Assembly: GCF_001429725.1 (NCBI RefSeq)
Contig: NZ_LMHV01000041.1
Coordinates: 62,001 to 126,000, forward strand
Direction: 5' to 3'
From: Rhizobium sp. Root708
Lineage (GTDB): Bacteria > Pseudomonadota > Alphaproteobacteria > Rhizobiales > Rhizobiaceae
Length of the DNA: 64,000 bases
In this document: piece after piece, positions 8,686 through 16,500 of the stretch
Numbering within the stretch: the first letter of the stretch is position 1
Layout: each line of letters begins with the position of its first letter
The notes under the pieces: model-generated
Databases searched by the model: none
Told to the model about the DNA's origin: nothing
What the model saw: the letters and a program-made list of their open reading frames with translations, nothing else
Translations under genes and position numbers: made by a program

Positions 8686-9726
8686 TTAGGCCGCTGCGGA
8701 AACGAAGCCAGCCGTCGGAACTTCCGAGATCGTCTTCAGAACCTGCGAAGCGATCTGGTAGGGGCAACCCTGGGAGTTCGGACGACGATCTTCCAGATAG
8801 CCCTTGTAGTCGTTCTTGACGAAGGAATGCGGAACGCGGATCGAAGCACCGCGGTCAGCTACGCCGTAGGAGAACTTGTTCCACGGAGCAGTCTCGTGCT
8901 TGCCGGTCAGGCGCAAGTGGTTGTCAGGACCGTAAACGTCGATGTGCGCCTGCAGGTTCTTGTCGAACTGCGCCATGAGGGCTTCGAAGTAAGCCTTGCC
9001 GCCAACTTCGCGCATGAACTTGGTCGAGAAATTGCAGTGCATGCCCGAACCGTTCCAGTCGGTGTCGCCGAGCGGCTTGCAGTGATACTCGATATCGATG
9101 CCGTACTTTTCAGTCAGGCGCTGCAGCAGATAGCGTGCCATCCAGATCTGGTCAGCGGCCTTCTTGGAGCCCTTGCCGAAAACCTGAAATTCCCACTGGC
9201 CCTTGGCCACTTCGGCATTGATGCCTTCGTGGTTGATGCCGGCAGCGAGGCAGAGGTCCAGGTGCTCTTCGACGATTTCGCGCGCGATCGAGCCAACGTT
9301 CGAATAGCCGACGCCGGTGTAGTACGGACCCTGCGGAGCCGGATAGCCTTGCTCCGGGAAGCCGAGCGGACGACCGTTTTCGTAGAAGAAGTATTCCTGC
9401 TCGAAGCCGAACCATGCATCTTCATCGTCGAGGATGGTTGCGCGGCTGTTGGACGCATGCGGCGTAACGCCATCAGGCATCATGACTTCGCACATGACGA
9501 GTACGCCGTTGGTACGAGCCGGGTCCGGATAAATGGCGACGGGCTTCAGCACGCAATCGGAGCTGCGGCCTTCAGCCTGCATCGTGGACGAGCCATCAAA
9601 GCCCCAGAGCGGCAGCTGCTCGAGCGTCGGGAATTCTGCAAATTCCTTGACCTGCGTCTTGCCACGAAGGTTCGGTACCGGGGTGTATCCATCGAGCCAG
9701 ATGTACTCGAGCTTATACTTGGTCAT
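8686..9726 (-). CDS. glnII: Glutamine synthetase type II (GlnII)
   Basis: GlnII makes glutamine from glutamate, ammonia and ATP. It is the eukaryote-like, heat-labile isoenzyme that rhizobia carry beside GlnA. The 346-residue length and the start MTKYKLEYIWLDGYTP fit the family. The GSII hallmarks are readable: LPLWGFDGSST near the N-terminus, FGFEQEYFF in the catalytic beta-grasp region, KGQWEFQVFG, and GSGMHCNFSTK in the ATP/ammonium region. There is no adenylylation tyrosine loop as in GSI. The ATG at 9726 is chosen because homology starts there, although the frame is open further upstream. A sigma54 promoter at 9815-9830 and the divergent gstI gene point to nitrogen control through NtrC and translational control by GstI. 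Confidence 0.96.
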   Translation of the reverse strand: MTKYKLEYIWLDGYTPVPNLRGKTQVKEFAEFPTLEQLPLWGFDGSSTMQAEGRSSDCVLKPVAIYPDPARTNGVLVMCEVMMPDGVTPHASNSRATILDDEDAWFGFEQEYFFYENGRPLGFPEQGYPAPQGPYYTGVGYSNVGSIAREIVEEHLDLCLAAGINHEGINAEVAKGQWEFQVFGKGSKKAADQIWMARYLLQRLTEKYGIDIEYHCKPLGDTDWNGSGMHCNFSTKFMREVGGKAYFEALMAQFDKNLQAHIDVYGPDNHLRLTGKHETAPWNKFSYGVADRGASIRVPHSFVKNDYKGYLEDRRPNSQGCPYQIASQVLKTISEVPTAGFVSAAA

Positions 9727-10217
9727 TTGCGAGTCTCTCAAAACAAAGGTGTCAGCAGGTCCCAGGGACGCGGGAGCCGAAGCCGCCTTGCCCGTGGAGG
9801 GATGCCAAAGAATATGCACGTAGCGTGCCAGTTCAAAAACGCACCCCGAAAACAGGTCGAGAAATGCACTACCCCAAGCCGGAACCGCAATCCGATTGTG
9901 ACGGATTTTTGAACCGCCTGGCAGGCGAACAATGAGCGGACTCAATCGTTTATCAACAAGCCGACGACATGGTTTCGTGCCAGGAAACGGTCGCGCCGGC
10001 TCCACCAGCCAGCGCATCAAATTCTCATCACGAATAGGCAAATGCATATTTATTATGCGCTTGATTAATATGAGGACATCATCGAATTCTGATACAATCC
10101 TGAGCAAAATCAAAACGCCCAACAATCCGACATTCAATGCCTTTTTTTCAATCAAATAGAGCATTTTATAAGCATCCGTGCTATTCTATCAAATGTGACT
10201 GAACCAGGAGGCATGAC
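9727..10217. other. glnII-gstI divergent intergenic region
   Basis: These 491 bases separate two divergently read nitrogen-metabolism genes. The half next to glnII is GC-rich and holds the sigma54 promoter. The half next to gstI is AT-rich and contains a perfect GCATA-TTTAT-TATGC palindrome at 10044-10058. I cannot confirm canonical NtrC boxes by eye. Confidence 0.5.
9815..9830 (-). promoter_or_regulatory. Sigma54 (-24/-12) promoter of glnII
   Basis: On the minus strand the sequence TGGCAC-GCTAC-GTGCA carries the invariant GG and GC dinucleotides ten bases apart, matching the RpoN consensus TGGCAC-N5-TTGCA. It lies about 90 bases upstream of the glnII ATG. glnII genes in rhizobia are known to be NtrC/RpoN dependent. 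Confidence 0.8.
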
Positions 10218-10415
10218 ATGGCCATCGGAGTGCACCACGAGTCAGCAGTGATCTACGCGTTTCCGGCGAAGCGCTTCTCAAAGTCCGCGCGTCCGGCAAT
10301 TGAGATCGAGGCTGAGCTTGAGCCGTGTGTCTATGACAGCTGCTGGTATCATGAAGACGCCATGAAGGAAGAAGCGGCTCCGAAGCCAAGCTTCAAGCCG
10401 CGCCTGGTCGATTGA
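10218..10415 (+). CDS. gstI: GstI-like small protein, glutamine synthetase translational inhibitor (DUF2735)
   Basis: This 65-residue protein is read divergently from glnII, in the position of gstI in Rhizobium leguminosarum, where the GstI peptide inhibits glnII translation. It has a strong AGGAGG ribosome site before the ATG at 10218. The pattern of an aromatic-basic N-terminal part (VIYAFPAKR) followed by the cysteine-containing CVYDSCWYHEDAMKEE is what I recall of the DUF2735 family. The identification rests on position plus this motif. The inhibitory function here is inferred from the named homologue. Confidence 0.8.
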   Translation: MAIGVHHESAVIYAFPAKRFSKSARPAIEIEAELEPCVYDSCWYHEDAMKEEAAPKPSFKPRLVD

Positions 10416-10528
10416 TAGATTGGCTGCTGCAAGCCACCCCGTTCGCCATCCGACGGGAGGAAATCAGCTTGCGTGCAGTAGCGGGGCGCGTCATGAGAAA
10501 GGCCGATAACCAGATCGGAAGCTCGTGA

Positions 10529-11734
10529 ATGCAAAAACAGGTGGCGATATTCGGCGGCGGCCCATCCGGATTGGCGGCCGCCGAAATCTTGTCAAAGCTC
10601 GGCCACGCCGTAACGGTGTATGAGGCGATGCCTACCGTCGCCCGGAAATTCCTGCTGGCGGGCAAATCCGGCCTGAACATCACACATTCCGAACCATATG
10701 AGCGTTTCGCAACCCGTTTCGGGCCATCGAGCGAGAGGCTTCGCAACGCCCTTGATGCGTTCAGGCCCGAAGACGTCCGCAGTTGGGCGGCCTCAGTGGA
10801 GACCGAGACATTCGCCGGCTCCTCGGGCCGTGTTTTTCCTGTCGAGATGAAAGCGTCTCCTCTTCTGCGCCGGTGGCTGAAACGCCTGGAAGCGCAAGGG
10901 GTGACGGTCCTCACACGCCATCGATGGATCGGCTTCGCGGATGAGGGTTTTCGCGTGGAGACGCCGGCTGGCGTGGTGACGGTGCGGTGCGACGCCGCGC
11001 TCCTTGCCTTTGGCGGGCCGAGTTGGCCCCGGCTGGGGTCGGATGGTGCCTGGACACCGGCGCTTGCCGAGAGAGGCGTCGACCTGCAGACGTTCCAGCC
11101 AGCGAACTGCGGATTTGACGTTGATTGGAGCTCTCACTTCACCGAACGGTTCGCAGGCCATCCGATTAAATCGGTCGCTGCGCGTTCGCCGGCGGGGTCA
11201 ATCCCGGGCGAGTTCGTCATCACGAAGCACGGTATCGAAGGGAGCCTCGTCTATGCTCACTCGGCCGCGCTCCGTGACCAGTTGGCATCCGGGCGACCGA
11301 CAAACCTCTGGCTCGATCTCGCGCCCGGACGCTCTCAGGAGAGGATCGCACGCGACCTCGCGCGGCAGGACAGCAAGGCCAGCCTATCCACGCGACTACG
11401 CAAGGGTGCTGGCCTCGACGGCGTGAAGGTTGCGCTTATCCGCGAGGTTGGCGGCGAAGGATCGCCGGAAGCGCTGTCCGCGCTCATAAAGGACCTGCCG
11501 ATCCCACTCGCCCGACCCCGTCCGATCGCGGAGGCCATTTCCTCGGCGGGTGGCGTCGACTGGAACAGCATAGATGATCGCTACATGCTGCGAGCCGTGC
11601 CCGGCCTGTTCGCTGCCGGTGAAATGATTGATTGGGAAGCCCCGACAGGCGGCTATCTCCTGACGGCGTGCTTTGCGATGGGCCGTGCGGCCGGCAGCGG
11701 GATCGATGCCTGGCTTGCCGAAGGCTCGAAATGA
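10529..11734 (+). CDS. FAD/NAD(P)-dependent flavoprotein, HI0933/BaiN-like (TIGR03862 type)
   Basis: A 401-residue flavoprotein of unclear substrate. The N-terminal Rossmann motif VAIFGGGPSGLAAAEIL binds FAD. The segment ARKFLLAGKSGLNITHSEP is the diagnostic signature of the HI0933/YhiN-BaiN group. The C-terminal FAGEMIDWEAPTGGYLLTACFAMGRAAG region (readable in pieces as GEMIDWEAPTGGYLL and then CFAMGRAAG) completes the FAD site. Members have been linked to reduction of unsaturated sterol-like or other substrates, but most are uncharacterised. The start at 10529 has GGAAG upstream. The gene converges on panB with only a 7-base gap. Confidence 0.88.
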   Translation: MQKQVAIFGGGPSGLAAAEILSKLGHAVTVYEAMPTVARKFLLAGKSGLNITHSEPYERFATRFGPSSERLRNALDAFRPEDVRSWAASVETETFAGSSGRVFPVEMKASPLLRRWLKRLEAQGVTVLTRHRWIGFADEGFRVETPAGVVTVRCDAALLAFGGPSWPRLGSDGAWTPALAERGVDLQTFQPANCGFDVDWSSHFTERFAGHPIKSVAARSPAGSIPGEFVITKHGIEGSLVYAHSAALRDQLASGRPTNLWLDLAPGRSQERIARDLARQDSKASLSTRLRKGAGLDGVKVALIREVGGEGSPEALSALIKDLPIPLARPRPIAEAISSAGGVDWNSIDDRYMLRAVPGLFAAGEMIDWEAPTGGYLLTACFAMGRAAGSGIDAWLAEGSK

Positions 11735-11741
11735 CCGCGCG

Positions 11742-12563
11742 CTACTTCCGAACCTGGAACGTATGTTCGGCGGCCGGGAAACGACCGGCTCGCACGTCCT
11801 CGGCATAGCTTTCCACCGCGCTCGACACCATCGGGCTAAGCTCGGCGAACCGCTTCACGAATTTCGGCTTGAAGTCGTTGAAGAGGCCGAGCATGTCATC
11901 GGAGACGAGCACCTGCCCGTCACAGGCCGGCGACGCCCCGATGCCGATCGTCGGAACACTGACGGATGCGGTAATTTCGCGCGCAAGCGGCTCGACGGTG
12001 CCTTCGATCACGATCGCAAAAGCGCCAGCCTGTGCGACCGCCTGGGCATCGCGCCGGATCTTGTCGGCCTCTTCGTCCGAGTGGCCGAGGGAGCGGAAGC
12101 CGCCCGATGTGTTGACGAGTTGCGGCATCAAACCGACATGTCCAAAGACGGGGATGCCGCGCGCCACCAGGAATTCGATGGTCTCCGCCATTTCCTCGCC
12201 GCCTTCGAGCTTGACGCCGTCGCAGCCGGTTTCCTGCATCAGCCTAACCGCACTGCGGAAGGCCTGTTCCTTTGATTCCTGGTAGCTCCCGAACGGCAGA
12301 TCGACAATGACGCATGCATGCTGAACGCCGCGCATGACGGCACGCCCATGCGCGGCCATCATGTCGAGCGTAACGCCGACGGTCGTCTCCATTCCGTAGA
12401 GAACCATGCCGACGGAGTCGCCCACCAGCAGCAGGTCACAATGCGGATCGAGCAGCTTGGCGATCGGCGTCGTGTAGGCTGTCAGGCAGACGACCCGTGC
12501 CTTGCTCTTCATCTTGCGGATAGAGCTGGTGTTCAGCCGCTTCTGATTACCATGCGCACTCAT
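11742..12563 (-). CDS. panB: 3-methyl-2-oxobutanoate hydroxymethyltransferase PanB
   Basis: PanB transfers a hydroxymethyl group from methylene-tetrahydrofolate to 2-oxoisovalerate to form ketopantoate, the first committed step to pantothenate and CoA. The 273-residue protein contains the family landmarks [36 protein letters not shown] and [10 protein letters not shown], plus the later catalytic-site segment AFAIVIEG. Its ATG shares one base with the panC stop (TGATG), so panC-panB are coupled in that order. Start 12563 is clear. Confidence 0.96.
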   Translation of the reverse strand: MSAHGNQKRLNTSSIRKMKSKARVVCLTAYTTPIAKLLDPHCDLLLVGDSVGMVLYGMETTVGVTLDMMAAHGRAVMRGVQHACVIVDLPFGSYQESKEQAFRSAVRLMQETGCDGVKLEGGEEMAETIEFLVARGIPVFGHVGLMPQLVNTSGGFRSLGHSDEEADKIRRDAQAVAQAGAFAIVIEGTVEPLAREITASVSVPTIGIGASPACDGQVLVSDDMLGLFNDFKPKFVKRFAELSPMVSSAVESYAEDVRAGRFPAAEHTFQVRK

Positions 12564-13432
12564 CAGGCAGCCCTCGTCTGGTTCGTGGCGCCGATGACGC
12601 GGTTGTCGAGGAGACGCGTATTGCCGATGCGAACGAAAAGCGCGACGAGCACCGGTTCGGCCTGCAAACTGGTCAACGGCGCCAGCGTCACAGGATCGCG
12701 GACAGCAACGACTTCAGGGACCGCTAGCGGTTCGCCGCCGATGAACTGCGTCAACGCTGCTTCGAGGCTCGCCGGATCGTCGCAACCCTCTCGGTAAAGC
12801 CGCTCCGCTTCCTCCAGAGCCCGGGGAACGATCACGGCCGCGGCGCGCTCCTGCGGGCTGAGATAGACGTTGCGTGAGGAACAGGCCAATCCGTCGGGCT
12901 CGCGAACGGTCGGAACAGGAACAACACGAACCGGCTGCGCCAGATCGTCGACCATCCGCCGGATCAGGGCCACCTGCTGGTAGTCCTTCTCGCCGAAATA
13001 GGCGGCATCCGGCTGCACGAGGTTGAAGAGCTTCGTAACGACAGTCGCGACACCGGCAAAGTGCCCCGGTCGTACTGCCCCTTCCAGCTCCCGGCCCAAT
13101 TCGGGAACATCCACCACCGTCTTCATCGGATGCGGATACATTTCAGAGACAGGCGGCGCAAACAGTACGTCGACGCCTGCCGCATCGAGAAGCGCGCTGT
13201 CGCGCTCGAGATCGCGCGGATAGCGCGCAAGATCCTCGTTTGCGCCGAACTGCAGCGGATTGACGAAGATCGACACAACAGTCACGTCATTCTGCGCCTT
13301 GGCCTGTGAAACCAGCGTCATGTGCCCGACGTGCAGAAAGCCCATGGTCGGCACGAAGCCGATGGTCTTGCCATCGCGTCGAAAATTGCCAAGGCAGTCG
13401 CGCAATTCGGCGACGGTCTCGATAAGGCGCAT
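12563..13432 (-). CDS. panC: Pantothenate synthetase PanC
   Basis: PanC ligates pantoate and beta-alanine with ATP to make pantothenate. The 289-residue sequence holds the nucleotidyltransferase signature [16 protein letters not shown] and, downstream, the pantoate/ATP-binding stretches [31 protein letters not shown] and a KMSKS-like loop in [12 protein letters not shown]. The start at 13432 has a GGAGGAGA ribosome site. It is the first gene of a two-gene panCB operon. A short GC hairpin just upstream (about 13450-13468) may be a terminator for the giant-gene unit or a leader structure. Confidence 0.96.
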   Translation of the reverse strand: MRLIETVAELRDCLGNFRRDGKTIGFVPTMGFLHVGHMTLVSQAKAQNDVTVVSIFVNPLQFGANEDLARYPRDLERDSALLDAAGVDVLFAPPVSEMYPHPMKTVVDVPELGRELEGAVRPGHFAGVATVVTKLFNLVQPDAAYFGEKDYQQVALIRRMVDDLAQPVRVVPVPTVREPDGLACSSRNVYLSPQERAAAVIVPRALEEAERLYREGCDDPASLEAALTQFIGGEPLAVPEVVAVRDPVTLAPLTSLQAEPVLVALFVRIGNTRLLDNRVIGATNQTRAA

Positions 13433-13591
13433 GTCTCATCTCCTCCAGTTCCGGCATCAGACCGGAAGGCGGCGGATAGAACTCGATTTGAGCAAAAGCG
13501 TCAACGCGAGCAGCGCCATTATATCGATTAAGCAGGCAAAGCGGCATAGACTCTTTTCAGATCGTCGTTAAACCTGCGCGTCGATGCTTCA

Positions 13592-16500
13592 TCAGGTAGT
13601 CCCGATCATCGTTATCGGTGCGTAGATCTCGATAATCTGCAACGGAACGTCCGCCTGCGCCTGGCTTCCGAAGACTTTTGTGGGATCGACGGGTTCGTCA
13701 TTTTCGGCCGGGAAGAACTGTCCCCATGGATCTTCGAGCCACGTCTGGATATCGGCCTGCTGCAGGTTCGCACGCCCGGATCGAATGGTGAGAATTCTGC
13801 CGATAAGCGCCTGTCCCGCAAGATCTCGACCGGCTTGAAGCGCAAACGGCTGCAAGCCGACGGCTTTCTTATTGCCGTCGTAGCCTTCAGGAGAGTGAAA
13901 CAGTCCGACAAATATCTCGTCCGGTTCTCCCGACACGCTCGTGATGCTTTTCGTCACCAGCAGCAAATTGAAAAGCCCCTGGTTTTCGCACCCCCTGACG
14001 CGCTCCGAAAACAGTCCATTCGTGCCGAGCCAGCCCCATTGCGTACCGCCTGCGCTCAACAGCAGATGCTTGGTGTCGTCAGAATCTACCCGCATCGCGA
14101 GGCCTGCAAGCGAGACTCGGCTCGACCGCACAAGCGCTGCCATGTTCGGCATGAACTGCGCCCAGCGCCCTTCCGTCGGTTCCGATATCTGAAGCGATCG
14201 GCTCACCCTTATTTCCCCGGCGCGGGCTCCCTCCACCGTCCGCGTGAGATTGACAGTCAGTTCTGTCGTCGCAGGATCGGCATCCGCCAACTCGTCGGGC
14301 TGCAGCGCCTCAAACCATTTGGTTTGCCAGGCAAGCATCCAATGCCCGCCCGAGGGCTTGACCAACAGGAAGATGTCGAACCAGGCGTAGGATGCTGCTC
14401 CGCCCTCGCGCTCGATCTCCGAAACTCGGCGGACGGCGACAACGCGGAGATCGAATACCGGGACTGAAAGCGCGAACATCTTGTTCGCAGCACCGTCGAT
14501 CGTGAGGCTGCACTTGCCGCCCGCCCATGTGGCAGCGACGGAAAATGCCCTGCTGATCTGTTTCGTCCCGTCTTTCTGCCGGCGAGAAAGGTTTCCGGCG
14601 CAGGTGAACGTCGCCGTTGCCGTCTTTTTCTCCGGCACGGCATCGTGTTGGGTGATCGAAATCTGGGGCGATATGCACTTTGCCGGCGTCAATAACACGT
14701 CCTGCCAGTAGCCTTCCGTTGCCTCGGCAAGCACGAGCCGGCGGAATGAGAGCTTGGCCATCCACCAGGCATCCGGATCTTCATGGGTAAACTCCGGTGG
14801 GCTGATGACGAACGAGCTGTTGAGAAACAATCCGGTTGCGGTTCCGGTGTCGAAGCTGTGGCCGAGCGGCCCCGCGACGGTCAGCGGCGCGACGTTTCGC
14901 AACTCGTCATGGCTCCTCGGCGTTTTCTTTTCCGCTGGCGATGCTGAACTCAGACCATAGGCTCGAACCAGAGGATCCGGCCCCATCTCGACCGCACTCG
15001 CGCTGATCGAAGCACCGTTCTCGCGGAACTTGGTCCGCTGTGCGATGTCGACACCGCCGAGCATCCAATCGCCCAGCCCAGAATGCTCGAACCAAGCCCC
15101 GTCGACCACTGCCAGGACCCCGGCAACCGGAGATGCCTCATCACCTTCCGCCAGAGCGCGCGTCAAGGGAAGAACCGCCCTGACAGCCGGCGGCAGCAGC
15201 TCTCTCGTGCTGCGGGCCGGACGAAGCATTCGGTACCACGGCGTCGACCACCCGCTGGCGCTTTCCCAACGCGCCTTGACCGGCAGCACCGGCGCGCCAA
15301 CCGCACGATAGGCGGCTGCGTAGCGCGAATGCGCCGTGGCGGCAAAGCGCAGATATCGCGTGCTCTCGCGGCGACCTGTCGAGTTGAGCGTGATCCGGAT
15401 TGGAAGTGTTTTTGCGGTCGACGATCCGATCGTTTCGATAATGGGCACGGCCGTCGGAGTATCGTCCAACGTTTCGCCCAGCCGTTCGGCAAATCCGGCA
15501 ACATCCCAGAGAAAAGGGTATTCGCTCGGCGACGGCGGAGCTGCCCGCTTGCTTATGTCACCGTCGTACGGGTCGGCTGGCGGCGCCGGTGGAAAACCAT
15601 TGAAGGTTGCTTCCTTCTTGAACGGGAACGGCGGTACTGGCCGCCCTGTCCAGCGCCAGGCCTGCGCCCCGACGGCAATTGAACCGATTGCATCCATTTT
15701 CGCAGACGTTGACCGTGTGAAATCCAGTCGGAAGTCACCCTCCCGCTCATCTGGCGAGCCGCCACCGCTCACGATGCTCCCGGAAATCCGTTGCGCGATC
15801 TCAGCTGGCTCCGGCAGATGCCTGGAAGCCGCCTCAACGGCAAACTCATGCAGACTGAACAAACGGTAGTGCCGTCCGTCGGTCGGATCGACGACATCAA
15901 CATCGCCGACCGATGCTTCCCGGACAACCTTGTCGAAGCGGCGCTCACCGGCTGGATCGACCTTACCGGAAAACCGTTCCGTCCTGACCGCCGCGAAGAG
16001 CTGCACCACAACGACATCACCCGATGCGACCGCGACTGTTCTGCTGCCACTGTCGAAAGCGGTTCCAGCGTTCCGCTGGACGATACAAGTCAGGTTGATC
16101 GATGGTCGGCTGGCAAAGGGATCCTGAGCAGTCGTATCCGCATCCCAGTTCCAGCCCCACGGTACGAATACCGGCGCAAAGGATGCGCTAGAATTGGCCA
16201 CAAGCGCTCCATCCCGTCGCACGCGCCGCACTGAAATCGCGAGCGCATCCACGGCGGGATCCTGAATGACAAGTTCCTTCCTGATCTCTTCAGACCTGGC
16301 CTTGAGGGCACCGGTGTCGGCCCGCCGCCGTTGTTGCTCCAACTCGTGGAGCTCGGCTGTCAACGCGGCATGCCGCGTTCGGACGGCCTTTCGGAAATCC
16401 CGCAACTTGAGCTTCTCGGCGCTATTCTGACCAAGCAAGGCCTCGTCAAGCGCAATCCAGCGGTCGAAGTCCTCGATAGGCGTGACCGGCGGCCCGATCG

